64,000 nucleotides of DNA from Leuctra nigra (taxonomy: Eukaryota; Arthropoda; Insecta; Plecoptera; Leuctridae), in the NCBI GenBank assembly GCA_934045905.1, contig OW203765.1, positions 21,453,409 to 21,517,408 of the forward strand, given 5' to 3'. The notes under the pieces are model-generated. The model saw nothing but the letters and a program-made list of their open reading frames with translations. It was not told where the DNA came from and ran no database searches. Positions 46,901 through 50,147 of this stretch are shown piece after piece (within the stretch, counting starts at the first letter, position 1; each line of letters opens with the position of its first letter). The translations under genes were made by a program, and so were the position numbers.

Positions 46901-48345
46901 ACTCTCGTGGTCAAGTGATAGATTAGAAAAACAGTTTCATGTCACAGTATTTTATTAAAATATAGTTTCATGTATACAAACAAATCTAACTAACTTGATT
47001 TGAAATATAAATGCATCAAGACTGGCATTTCCTTTTTTCACTAATTTTTGTTGTCCTTATCACTGGTCCAACTCGAGATGCACAGAAGTTTTTTCTTTTT
47101 TCAGATGTTTAATATGTTTAGAAACCAGTCGGCCATGTAAGTGAAGAAGATTCATTTTGAAAAATTCTCCCGCAATTTGCTCGATGTGCAGAAAACAAAT
47201 GCTGCTTTATGTGTCAACTGAAAGCTTGCGGACTCGGAGTAAATAATAAACTACCCCACTGTTGTACATTGCAGTTGTAGACAATCCCATACACGCAATA
47301 AATACTTAATACCACACATTAATTCTAACATTATAACCATGAATCGGACTCGACATTTGTCATTGTAAAGCTCTGGGATTTCAGTGATTTCCAATTATAA
47401 ATTGAAAAGATCGTATCGTTTTTATAATTAATTTTGTAATTCTTTACGTACTGGTGCCGAATTCTTAATCAATATTTTCTTTCCCACTTTGAGTTTAAAT
47501 TATAATTAAAATTAAAACTAATCAGGGGTTGGATTTCCTTTGATGTCACGGCGTTTTGATGTAGCGGAAATAGAGTCAAACCCCGTTTAAGTGACATTAT
47601 TGATAATAATACCCTCTAAAAATACGATTACATGAATGCAAACTAATAGTGAACCTTATATATGGGAGATTGCCCTTTCTTCTGTTGGAGAGTCGAAGCT
47701 TTAGGAAAGCACGATAATAGTAATAATCTGTATTCCTGTTTTTGCAATTACAGTGGGTAAGAGAGGTAGTATTCTACCAAAAAATACAAGTGCCTAATTA
47801 TTGAAACCGGCTGGCCGCACCTGTCAATTATCCAAGTTCGATATTTTTAAGCACGATACTTTAAATATTTAAATATGTAAAAATTAATTAAAATAATTAT
47901 GCGCAGAATAACTTCTAATTTGGGAATATGCATCATATTATTTATGTTTAATATCAATATTCTACGAGTAGTCATTTACGCGAGTATACTTATTAAATCT
48001 CCCTCTAGACTATAGTACCTAAAACAAATTGGCTTACAAATCATTAAACAAAAGAAAATATGTTGATTGATAAATATCTGTAAAAAAAATGCTGAATTTA
48101 ATCCCGTTAAATCAACTACATAAATTTGAATTCAAAATTCTAAAAATTTAACATAAGTAATTTGTTCCAAATATCCTAAAATACCAAGATAAACGCTATG
48201 CGCTTGCGCTTATGTTTAAATGCGCCAACATTCTATCTATCCCTCTCTTGCACACTGTATTCTCTGACTCGATCTCTGTCTCTCACGCAGCTTTGGTCGC
48301 AATGTGTCCGTGTCTACGAATCCGCCGGCATGCCAGCACAACTGA
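6779..48345 (+). CDS. Class A (rhodopsin-like) neuropeptide GPCR, 3' seven exons; 5' exons outside window
   Basis: A seven-transmembrane peptide receptor read from seven exons: 6779-6900, 15452-15575, 27504-27709, 31898-32063, 43344-43504, 46226-46381 and 48291-48345. Every junction is GT-AG and the phases (0,2,0,2,0,2,2) chain into one frame ending at TGA 48343-48345, about 330 residues. Visible hallmarks are the TM3 Cys and the E-R-Y motif split across exons 1/2, the TM4 Trp, an ECL2 Cys, the TM5 Pro, the TM6 CWAP motif, TM7 NPIVY, helix 8 KNFRDSF and a CRCC palmitoylation-type cluster. TM1-TM2 are missing and must be encoded upstream. Exons are GC-rich against AT-rich introns of 1.9-11.9 kb. 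The receptor would couple an extracellular peptide to G proteins at the plasma membrane. [14 protein letters not shown] suggests an invertebrate neuropeptide receptor, but I cannot assign the ligand; trissin-, TRH/EFLGamide- and QRFP-like receptors are all possible. The family call is secure, the subfamily is not. Confidence 0.9.
7113..7334 (-). repeat. Partial copy of the hairpin-ended composite repeat
   Basis: Shares GATCCAGTAGGCCGAAA, CATTTACGGTATGTTGAG and ACGACTTGGCTGGGTGGAGCG with 22262-22500 (and, inverted, with 36601-36850). The copy breaks off at the terminal hairpin; the distal half of the palindrome is missing. Confidence 0.7.
8673..9098. mobile_element. hAT-like non-autonomous element, 8-bp TSD ACCGAAAT
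   Basis: Left end CAAGGGCGAATTCAGG and right end CCTGGATACGCCCTTG are inverted; ACCGAAAT flanks both sides (8665-8672, 9099-9106). 426 bp with C runs near 8710 and 9057. No transposase frame. Confidence 0.83.
10039..10166. mobile_element. Short MITE with GGCCCAGTTTTTCAATAC ends, copy 1
   Basis: GGCCCAGTTTTTCAATAC on the left pairs with GTATTGAAAGGCTGGCC on the right. The interior has TATTGCCATGGCCACAACCA. Related copies lie near 2880-3040 and 26148-26322. Confidence 0.65.
10586..12600 (-). mobile_element. 5'-truncated non-LTR retrotransposon with reverse transcriptase (copy A)
   Basis: A minus-strand frame of 639 codons (12572 to 10653) contains an uninterrupted reverse transcriptase: [17 protein letters not shown], motif [30 protein letters not shown], the catalytic IYADDVMVW and the thumb-side [10 protein letters not shown] basic C-terminal part ([11 protein letters not shown]) and an acidic tail end in [11 protein letters not shown]. 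There is no endonuclease domain, so the copy is 5'-truncated near 12600. The 3' UTR of about 70 bp ends in an (ATT)n-type tail. Microsatellite tails resemble RTE-type elements, but I do not assign a clade firmly. Confidence 0.88.
10653..12572 (-). CDS. Reverse transcriptase ORF of retrotransposon copy A
   Basis: The longest unbroken frame in the window outside simple repeats. RT fingers-palm motifs lie at about residues 130-380, with YADD near 350. It is followed by a [20 protein letters not shown] segment common in arthropod non-LTR elements. The first Met is probably internal to the original polyprotein, since N-terminal endonuclease sequence is missing. An intact RT frame suggests a fairly recent insertion. 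Confidence 0.85.
   Translation of the reverse strand: MEYRECKRLVKAIVEEEKKLSMEEFADKLEMDFDGNKRLLYNLIKSKRQTGEIQTLMKNQNGDITNNSLEIKVLWKNYFEGLLQGGTGKGDISERCREVEMRVTEEDEEEEEGPGRVEVEVMLKKMKNGKAPGIDEVNVEMMKAAGKKGIEWLCRVITAAWSQYKVPVDWGKGLIIPIFKKGDKKLCCNYRGITLMCHTAKLYEKIIERRLAEKIVKELREEQYGFRRGRSTTDLIFAMRQIMESRWEKDEPMRMAFLDLVKAYDRMPRAEVWRGLENKGVDLGLVKRIKSMYEMNTSCVETGVGRSEWFVVKEGLKQGSVLSPMLFNVVMDELLRKVEPDEKGDTRTFIYADDVMVWGETEEELQEKVTRWDMATERYGLEISREKSETMVMERRQKTKSCIKLKGDVLEERDEFKYLGSVLTRDGKVDKEIERRVCMAEGFSQSVRKLLWNEDMPRRCKVLLYKMYFVPILTYAAVTWPMGGKEEVKLQGAEMKFLRSLAGLTKLDKVRSTKIRKDLGVEALGFKLGKERLRWYRRWKGMAPERIPRREAERAAIDGKRKRGRPRTKWMNGVVAAVEERGESWMKIRDEKWWEDVDIWRRLVEKVEEEGGEEVEDGEEDDEDEENTEETSGPASRFH
12683..12780. 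repeat. 98-bp hairpin with ~40-bp arms
   Basis: GACAGGCAAAGATGAACCC and GGGTTCATCTTTGCCTGTC form the arms, with a short AGGTATAGGCC-like centre. A few mismatches between the arms indicate some age. It may be a very small MITE or a hairpin transcript; neither is shown. Confidence 0.7.
12999..13070. repeat. (AAT)n microsatellite
   Basis: About 24 uninterrupted AAT triplets. The tract abuts the 3' end of a minus-strand SINE at 13070, so it probably began as that element's (ATT)n tail. Confidence 0.95.
13070..13271 (-). mobile_element. tRNA-derived SINE, family 1, copy 1
   Basis: On the minus strand the segment 13222-13143 folds as a tRNA: A box TAGCTCAGTTGG, anticodon stem CTTGC/GTGAG around loop CCGGCAA (anticodon GGC), and B box GGTTCGAGCCCC. 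A ~70-bp body and an (ATT)n tail follow. Loop position 33 is C instead of the near-universal T, so it is a SINE head, not a working tRNA. Confidence 0.75.
13407..13610 (-). mobile_element. tRNA-derived SINE, family 1, copy 2
   Basis: Almost identical to the copy at 13070-13271 and 337 bp from it in the same orientation, including GAGAATGTAGGTTTCTGTGG and the flank CACTTGACACAACGCACTGA. It differs at a handful of sites and lacks the microsatellite tail, so the pair may be a segmental tandem duplication. Confidence 0.72.
13890..15308 (-). mobile_element. 5'-truncated non-LTR retrotransposon (copy B), same family as copy A
   Basis: A minus-strand relative of copy A, starting inside the RT at [11 protein letters not shown] and keeping [47 protein letters not shown] and FKYLGSIIS. 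The 3' UTR matches copy A (AAACCGGCTGGCCGGGCCTG on the plus strand, then CTTTATTATCC and an AAT-rich tail). The truncated 5' end falls about 145 bp before receptor exon 2. Confidence 0.88.
13993..15307 (-). pseudogene. Reverse transcriptase ORF relic of copy B with one in-frame stop
   Basis: The frame is open from 15307 to a TAG at 14131-14133. The same frame then continues for 46 codons ([10 protein letters not shown], an acidic run, [11 protein letters not shown]) to TAA at 13993. Copy A has Lys at the position of the TAG, so this is a single nonsense change in an otherwise continuous C-terminal region. Confidence 0.82.
15452..15575 (+). CDS. GPCR exon (intracellular loop 2 and TM4)
   Basis: Acceptor TTCTAG ends at 15451 and donor GTGAGT starts at 15576. 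The exon reads [14 protein letters not shown], a typical post-ERY loop with the conserved Pro, then TM4 with its signature Trp ([13 protein letters not shown]), and ends ILFTQ in phase 0. The 5'-truncated end of a minus-strand retrotransposon lies about 145 bp upstream of the acceptor, so that insertion came close to the exon without disrupting it. Confidence 0.92.
15576..18661. other. Receptor intron, no further gene seen
   Basis: AT-rich apart from a CpG-rich patch at about 17,100-17,400 that has no conserved frame. Short open frames here have no recognisable domain or splice context. Confidence 0.6.
16224..16358. mobile_element. Diverged palindromic MITE related to 18662-19013
   Basis: AATAATGCCATACACTGGAGTA at the left, AATGTGTGGCATTATTTAG at the right, and CTCAAAGTG/CACTTTGAG near the centre. 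The sequence to its right, up to about 16483 (GTCCCGTTAACTTCGCATGC), also resembles the longer palindrome's arm. Confidence 0.65.
18662..19013. mobile_element. Near-complete palindrome (MITE), 352 bp
   Basis: Arms of about 170 bp: GAGGCAAACGGAAGCGAGCG on the left pairs with CGTTCGCTTCCGCTTGCCTC on the right, continuing through CAATAGACTAAATAATGCCG and its complement to a centre near 18855. No coding content. This is the best copy of the family seen at 16224. Confidence 0.8.
20901..22504 (-). mobile_element. Hairpin-ended composite repeat, copy 1 (short form)
   Basis: From the right end: terminal palindrome GTGGAGCGACCGCTCCAC (22484-22501), AGCCAAGTCGTAC, a conserved ~250-bp segment, a GAA tract, three degenerate ETS/CRE-like sites (near 21492, 21637 and 21762), and then a 156-bp inverted repeat (20901-21056 against 21140-21295). 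It is homologous along its length, inverted, to 36598-38950. It has no protein-coding capacity that I can see, so it is presumably non-autonomous. Confidence 0.75.
21915..22216. repeat. (GAA)~100 trinucleotide tract
   Basis: An uninterrupted GAA/TTC repeat of about 302 bp inside composite repeat copy 1. Copy 2 has only a short GAA/GATGAT stretch at the same place (about 36891-36915), so it grew after insertion. The poly-Ser and poly-Leu frames it creates are artefacts. Confidence 0.97.
22570..22749 (+). mobile_element. tRNA-derived SINE, family 2, copy 1
   Basis: Contains a tRNA-like unit at 22646-22717: a 7-bp acceptor stem (GCCTGCT/AGTAGGC), A box TAGCTTAGTGGTTAGAGC, anticodon stem CTGGA/TTCAG around loop CCGGCAA (GGC), and T arm GTGGG-TTCGATC-CCCAC. 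It is preceded by a conserved ~75-bp segment and followed by AAATATTTTCAATTTGCAGT. The C at position 33 and the duplicated flanks indicate a SINE or tRNA-containing repeat, not a functional gene. Confidence 0.65.
22874..23051 (+). mobile_element. tRNA-derived SINE, family 2, copy 2
   Basis: A second near-identical copy about 304 bp downstream of copy 1. The tRNA-like unit is 22950-23021; CCCCAC becomes CCCCTC, breaking one T-stem pair. It ends in a (TA)n tract (23053-23078). Confidence 0.65.
23935..24260. mobile_element. Diverged relative of the TTAA foldback
   Basis: AAATAGGGCTGTAAGTGTTC, AGAACTGTTCAATGAAG and, at the right, CTCGCTAACCAGCCCTCTT mirror the arms of 24718-25101. The arms no longer pair well. 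Confidence 0.5.
24718..25101. mobile_element. Foldback element with ~180-bp arms and TTAA flanks
   Basis: Arms begin GAGGGCTTGGTAGTGAG and, inverted, GACGGCTTGGTAGTGAG; TTAA lies at both borders (24714-24717, 25102-25105). Arm sequence includes TTTGTTAACAATTACACTGG with its complement. The centre is about 20 bp. TTAA duplication suggests piggyBac-type mobilisation (inference). Confidence 0.7.
25120..27350. other. Receptor intron, mostly unique AT-rich DNA
   Basis: Contains a fourfold 9-bp tandem (GTGATTTTC at about 25129-25165), part of a dispersed GATCGATTGG-type repeat at 25640-25980, and the MITE at 26148. No coding signal. Confidence 0.55.
26148..26322. mobile_element. Short MITE of the same family, copy 2
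   Basis: Starts AGGCCCAGTTTTTCAAAAC and ends GCGTTGAAAACCAAGCCT, with the interior GTTGTTGCCATGATAATACAGTCCT inverted relative to the copy at 10039. A diverged third copy near 2880-3040 has ATATTGGCATGGCAACAACC. Confidence 0.55.
27351..27487 (+). pseudogene. Partial tandem duplicate of GPCR exon 3 with its own splice acceptor
   Basis: The segment from TTGACTGTATGTACAG through the first ~100 bases of exon 3 recurs 137 bp upstream of the real exon. It encodes the same [17 protein letters not shown], then Cys where the functional copy has Trp, with a silent CAT/CAC difference and small deletions after the MLL codons. The copy runs into sequence ending before the second acceptor and has no evident donor. 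Because 137 is not a multiple of three, splicing to this acceptor and reading through ends at a stop near 27606. It looks like a decaying duplicate, an alternative acceptor giving a truncated receptor, or an assembly/haplotype duplication. Confidence 0.8.
27504..27709 (+). CDS. GPCR exon (ECL2 and TM5)
   Basis: Acceptor TGTACAG ends at 27503; the donor is GTATGA after CAAGG. The exon starts [10 protein letters not shown], has the ECL2 Cys in [10 protein letters not shown], then TM5 ([19 protein letters not shown]) with the conserved Pro and Tyr, and ends in the basic start of ICL3 (VMQRRHDM). Phase 0 in and phase 2 out fit both neighbours. A mutated partial copy of this exon and its acceptor lies 137 bp upstream (27351-27487); using that acceptor shifts the frame, so this downstream copy is taken as the functional one. 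Confidence 0.93.
28452..28549. repeat. Near-perfect 98-nt hairpin
   Basis: Two 43-nt arms starting TGTACAGTGAGATTCAGAAG and ending with its complement differ at one base, around a 12-nt loop (CACACTGCCTGG). It lies in receptor intron 3. It could be a micro-MITE, or a structured RNA if transcribed with the receptor pre-mRNA. Confidence 0.8.
28595..29140 (+). repeat. Degraded copy of the hairpin-ended repeat
   Basis: CTAGTGGAGCGGTGTCTCCACGCCAGCCAAGTCGTA matches the terminal hairpin region with changes. Further on, TTTTTGGCCTACTGGGT and GGATCTTAAAATTGGGA recall internal parts. Heavily rearranged. Confidence 0.5.
30133..30164. repeat. Poly-C tract
   Basis: A homopolymeric C run of about 25 bases or more, one of roughly ten in the window (others near 4530, 4990, 6700, 8710, 9057, 35730, 45030 and 55530). 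Confidence 0.9.
30824..30882. repeat. (AAT)n microsatellite
   Basis: About 19 AAT units just after a CCACCATTTGTAGAATA motif that is part of a dispersed repeat. Confidence 0.95.
31396..31829. mobile_element. Inverted-repeat element (434 bp) next to receptor exon 4
   Basis: AGGTGATACAAGCGCTCGG on the left pairs with CCGAGCGCTGGTATCACCT on the right. A second inner pair, CACATGATCAGTCTGATT and AATCAGACTGATCATGTG, extends the symmetry. No coding content. It ends 69 bp before the exon. Confidence 0.72.
31898..32063 (+). CDS. GPCR exon (intracellular loop 3)
   Basis: Acceptor CCAACAG ends at 31897 and donor GTATGA starts at 32064. One base completes Gly, then 55 codons read [12 protein letters not shown]...[12 protein letters not shown], a hydrophilic, Arg/Lys/Ser-rich segment as expected for a class A third intracellular loop. 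It has several basic-Ser motifs that could be kinase sites (inference). High GC sets it apart from the flanking intron. The exon begins 69 bp after a 434-bp inverted-repeat element. The following 11.3 kb intron contains the P450 gene on the opposite strand. Confidence 0.85.
33004..33825 (-). CDS. P450 exon 4 (I-helix to haem loop)
   Basis: Acceptor TTCCAACAG. The exon opens [20 protein letters not shown], then carries the I-helix AGTETT, ETMR, the FCPDRW meander motif and the haem-binding [10 protein letters not shown], and ends at TAA 33004-33006. At 273 codons it contains all the C-terminal catalytic motifs. Confidence 0.95.
   Translation of the reverse strand: MLHELCDKAVAEKRDAYRRGIKRSGIVTPGGRKINSFLDMMIDASESQGSPLSVDDLRDEVSALILAGTETTALTMSFLTILIAIHKDVQDDIHEELDSIFGDSQRPVVAEDLDKMFVLERAIKETMRLFPGIIFQPRLVPEDIYIGKGMVLPKNAIAVVDAFALHRNEKFYKDAHSFCPDRWLQNTSYGEVHPYAYLPFSSGQRTCLGRHLAMMEMKCTLSSVLRRVQISTLITFEELTSNIVIGLNIGLSSDIGYKVQMYTRTPTVPGCLL
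33004..36351 (-). CDS. Cytochrome P450, clan 4-like, complete four-exon gene (508 aa)
   Basis: A haem-thiolate monooxygenase read on the minus strand from exons 36351-35878, 35210-35132, 34494-34343 and 33825-33004, all with GT-AG introns and matching phases, giving 158+26+1+50+273 = 508 residues, the usual P450 length. In order: an N-terminal hydrophobic ER anchor (residues 1-19), a Pro-rich hinge ([13 protein letters not shown]), helix C W-K-L-H-R, I-helix AGTETT at 302-307, the ExxR motif E-T-M-R at 360-363, and the haem loop [10 protein letters not shown] at 435-444 with Cys442 as axial ligand. The [16 protein letters not shown] block is typical of clan 4 (CYP4-like); the haem loop departs from the usual clan-4 N-C-I-G form. 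No frame breaks are seen. It sits wholly inside a receptor intron on the other strand. The substrate cannot be told from sequence. Confidence 0.93.
33898..33980 (+). repeat. Dispersed ~80-bp repeat (second copy at 573-655)
   Basis: GTTGAGATGTTG, CAGATGTGGTATTATTTTTG and GAATAGTTTTC occur in the same order at 573-655. Located in P450 intron 3. Confidence 0.6.
34343..34494 (-). CDS. P450 exon 3 (152 bp)
   Basis: Acceptor TTTTTCAG, two bases completing Gly, then 50 codons containing [20 protein letters not shown], the usual F/G-region segment of clan-4 P450s. Donor GTTAGC after AAG. Intron 3 downstream holds a diverged ~80-bp dispersed repeat (33898-33980). Confidence 0.88.
35132..35210 (-). 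CDS. P450 exon 2 (79 bp)
   Basis: A short exon found by splice sites: acceptor TTTTGCAG, then [20 protein letters not shown] and ITETVI plus one base, then donor GTAAAT. The [13 protein letters not shown] stretch matches the clan-4 pattern L-C-T-L-D-x-I-x-E-T-A-M-G. It is phase-compatible with exons 1 and 3. Confidence 0.88.
35878..36351 (-). CDS. P450 exon 1 (membrane anchor to helix C/D)
   Basis: Starts at the ATG with its base A at 36351, directly before a hydrophobic anchor ([17 protein letters not shown]), which supports this start. It ends at GAG followed by GTATGTG in phase 0 after 158 codons. It carries the proline hinge and helix C (WKLHRK). Confidence 0.92.
36598..38950 (+). mobile_element. 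Hairpin-ended composite repeat, copy 2 (2.35 kb)
   Basis: Starts CTA-GTGGAGCGGTCGCTCCAC-CCAGCCAAGTC, then shared unique sequence, five CCGGAAGTGACGTCA sites at 37047, 37170, 37315, 37470 and 37622, then long inverted arms 37827-38040 and 38738-38950 enclosing 697 bp. The arm begins CCCAGAAAAAACACTCCGTG and carries several copies of GACTTGGC/GCCAAGTC. It lies between the P450 gene and receptor exon 5. The class is uncertain; a terminal hairpin beside CTAG recalls Helitron-like ends, while the long arms recall foldback elements. Confidence 0.75.
38951..40058. other. Receptor intron, nothing recognised
   Basis: No gene, tRNA or clear repeat seen between the composite repeat and the short motif at 40059. 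The open frames at 39005-39414 overlap each other and match no domain. Confidence 0.5.
40160..40990. repeat. Dispersed repeat cluster with (A)n and GCTCGCTTCGCTCGCT end
   Basis: Repeated clauses such as GATCGATCGGTGAAACGGTG, AAAATTTGTAAAATAAGAGAC and GACCATGCAAAATATAAG also occur at 12880-12965, 42530-42760, 19850-20060 and 3720-3960. It ends in a 42-base A run (40870-40909), then GAGACGCTCGCTTCGCTCGC. Its class is not recognised. Confidence 0.6.
41075..41195 (-). mobile_element. tRNA-derived SINE, family 1, fragment
   Basis: ATGAAGGGATGTGCGTTGTG and a reversed tRNA head (GCTCTACCAACTGAGCTACC). Here the anticodon stem CTCGC/GTGAG is intact and the D-stem GCTC/GAGC pairs, so this head is closer to the ancestral tRNA. 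The TTCGAACC part of the T arm is partly deleted. Confidence 0.65.
42525..42760. repeat. Inverted partial copy of the 40160-40990 repeat
   Basis: TGAGCGAGCGAAACGAGC, GGCACGGACCTCTGATTTTT, ACAGGTCTCACCGTTTCATC and TTGGAAATCCATTCATTG are the complement of the neighbouring copy's parts, in matching order. Confidence 0.6.
42968..43307. mobile_element. MITE with TAGGGTTTGGCAAAC-type ends, next to receptor exon 5
   Basis: TAGGGTTTGGCAAACCGGTT and TTCGAAACTCGAACC on the left are mirrored by GAGTTCGGTTCGAAG and GAGGTTCGCCCAACCCTA on the right. 340 bp, non-coding. The right end is 37 bp before the exon. Confidence 0.68.
43344..43504 (+). CDS. GPCR exon (TM6, ECL3, start of TM7)
   Basis: Acceptor GCTGCAG ends at 43343 and donor GTGGGT starts at 43505. 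It encodes [18 protein letters not shown], the canonical TM6 with the CWxP toggle motif, then [17 protein letters not shown] and AFHLMAYFN. The final AG joins C of the next exon to form the Ser of the [10 protein letters not shown]7 signature. A MITE-like element with TAGGGTTTGG-type ends stops about 37 bp before the exon, so the acceptor's polypyrimidine region sits next to mobile DNA. Confidence 0.93.
43505..45049. other. Receptor intron with dispersed repeat fragments
   Basis: 43566-43760 (AAGCGAGCGTCTCC, GGATCAGGCCAATTTT) resembles 9506-9620. The rest is AT-rich with no gene signal. Confidence 0.5.
45050..45416 (+). repeat. Dispersed GC-rich repeat, copy 2
   Basis: Matches the repeat at 5717-6059 from CAATGGACTGCTTACCTTGA to ATATAACCTCGTCG. 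The end here continues into TTGACGCGCCGTTAAACC and a degenerate AATCTAATC tail, suggesting a retroelement 3' end. It lies in the receptor intron before exon 6. Confidence 0.7.
46226..46381 (+). CDS. GPCR exon (TM7, helix 8, proximal tail)
   Basis: Acceptor CTTCCAG ends at 46225 and donor GTAAAC starts at 46382. It carries [15 protein letters not shown] (the NPxxY motif running into amphipathic helix 8), [11 protein letters not shown] with a Cys cluster suited to palmitoylation, then [18 protein letters not shown], a Ser/Thr-rich tail suited to GRK phosphorylation (family knowledge, not shown here). It leaves phase 2. Confidence 0.93.
47711..47823 (-). mobile_element. 3'-end fragment of the same non-LTR family (copy C)
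   Basis: AATAATCTGTATTCC, ACAGTGGGTAAGAGAGGTA and ATTATTGAAACCGGCTGGCC match the 3' ends of copies A and B. Only about 110 bp remain, as expected of an extreme 5' truncation. It lies in the last receptor intron. Confidence 0.7.
48291..48345 (+). CDS. GPCR terminal coding exon and stop
   Basis: A strong pyrimidine-rich acceptor (CTGTCTCTCACGCAG, ending 48290) opens an exon that, in the phase required by the previous one, reads [18 protein letters not shown] and stops at TGA 48343-48345. Short Ser/Thr-rich C-terminal ends are normal for peptide GPCRs. The longer open frames across the same bases are out of phase with the receptor. The exact terminal exon is inferred from splice phase and acceptor quality, so another terminal exon cannot be excluded. 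Confidence 0.65.
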
Positions 48346-48589
48346 TGCTGGCCGTGCTGGTGCTGCCGGCACCGGCATCACACTCCAGCCGCCACATTCG
48401 CATCGCATCTACGTCACAATCGTCACCGCCCCTTTCATCATCAACGACAACAACAACAGCAAAACTACGATGCTGAAATGACAGTGACGAATTACGCGAC
48501 TACCGAGTGGAAGACGACTGTACAGACAATGGAACAGTGCGACAATCTGTGATTTCAGTGTAGAGATAGACAAAGTGATTACTCTCATC

Positions 48590-49340
48590 CTCTGAGGTAT
48601 CCGTTGACTTAAAGTGGCCGGTAAGACGTAAGAATTTACATTGGGTATCCTTCGACTTAAGATGGGCCGAGTTAAGGAATTACCGTCTGCGGTATCCGTC
48701 GACAGTCAGGCTGTATGACTTAAGAATTCTCCCTTCGACTTAAGATGGTTATCCACATCTCCATTGTATTCCTCGACTTAAGTAAGACGGAGTCCATGGT
48801 ATAACGATCTTACTTACTAGTGATCGTTACACCATGGGCGGACTCCAAGAAAGAGCCTACTATTATTGATGTATCCCCAACTTAAAGTAGGCGAAATTCC
48901 AAACATTACTCACATTATCCACCACAGTGTGGTACGAAGAAATACACATTCTCCATGACATTTTTCGACTTGTGGAGTCCAAAATTATCTGTTTTCACTG
49001 TTGTGTCATTAACTTAAGGTGGGCTGAGTCCAAGACATACCTACCGACAGTTTCTGTGGAATACAATTACTTAAGGGGGGAAAGAGTCCAAGAATTACCC
49101 ACATTATCTGTGTATCCCTGGACTTAAGGTATGCAGAGTCCATGAGTTGTCCACATTCTCTATGGTATCTTCAACTTAAGGTGGACAGAAAATTACCCAC
49201 ATTATCTGTGTATCCCTCGACTTAAGGTATGCAGAGTCCATGAGTTGCCCACATTCTCTATGGTATCTTCAACTTAAGTGGACAGAAAATTACCCACATT
49301 ATCTGTGTATCCCTCGACTTAAGGTAGACTGAGCCTATTT
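48590..49340. repeat. Degenerate CTTAAG-centred tandem repeat in putative 3' UTR
   Basis: About a dozen copies of a clause like ATCCCTCGACTTAAGGTGG recur every 45-100 bp, with intervening CAGAGTCCATGAGTTG and ACATTATCTGTG pieces. Two ~100-bp units (about 49098-49197 and 49198-49296) are almost identical. It starts 245 bp after the receptor stop. Confidence 0.75.
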
Positions 49341-49798
49341 GCTAGCTGGAGATAGATGGACAGATTGCAAAATCAAACAGTGTTGAGAAATTAGATCCAT
49401 TACACAATGGACCCATACTTGAGATGTGATATACTTATAAAAATTATCAAGTAATTAAAATGGTAATTAATAATATCTAGGGATAAAAGTACACTGCAGT
49501 TTCAAAATATCGCTATAGTTTAGCATAGAGTATGTTTGGAGGACACCTCAGGGGTCATGAGCTTCTCGGAATGATCGAAAGAGTGGCCAAATGGGACGTG
49601 CTGTCTTTCAATTCTTTTAGTTCCTTTCCTTGCAACCATTTCGCATCACATGCATTTACTAAATTATATACTTTGCCGGGATTCTGTATATTATTTTAAA
49701 TTGAATACCTACACCTCTTTCCTAGGGCAATCTTGCATACTGACAGTACCTAAATCTAAATTTGATGACAAATTGATTTTGGCTAATTCTGGTCATGG

Positions 49799-49873
49799 TA
49801 CTGTAACCCTACTGTAACCCTACTATAACCCTGCTGTAACCCTACTATAACCCTAGCGTAACCCTACTGTAAG
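49799..49873. repeat. 12-bp tandem repeat (CTGTAACCCTAC)n
   Basis: About six copies of a 12-mer with T/A, G/A and C/G variants. Confidence 0.85.
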
Positions 49874-50093
49874 CTAACTCACGTCGACTGGTGAGTGAAA
49901 ATTAATGTACTTGACTGGAAAGTCATCTCGTGCAACGTAGGCAACTTGCTTACGCAACATTGAAATGAATAATAAGTATTTTACAACATCAGTATTCTGT
50001 TAAGCAGATTCATTGTCCGTTACGTTTATAGAAATGTATAAATAATTATGATTGTTCTCAAAGTATGTGTCAAATACAAATAATATGAATACA

Positions 50094-50147
50094 TTTTTTT
50101 GTCTGGGGCTTAACGTCGCACTGTTCTGCAGCGAGGCTAATGGCGAC
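50094..50147 (-). mobile_element. 5'-truncated family-3 SINE tail with 12-bp target duplication
   Basis: Only the last 54 bp (GTCGCCATTAGCCTCGC to CCCCAGAC plus a short A tail, minus strand) are present. They are flanked by AATATGAATACA at 50082-50093 and 50148-50159. This is a clean target-primed insertion with extreme 5' truncation. Confidence 0.8.

Noticed and set aside
48198..48481. Longer plus-strand frames of 89-92 codons at the receptor end
   Set aside because: They are out of phase with the receptor and start inside the intron; the 55-bp terminal exon fits the required phase.
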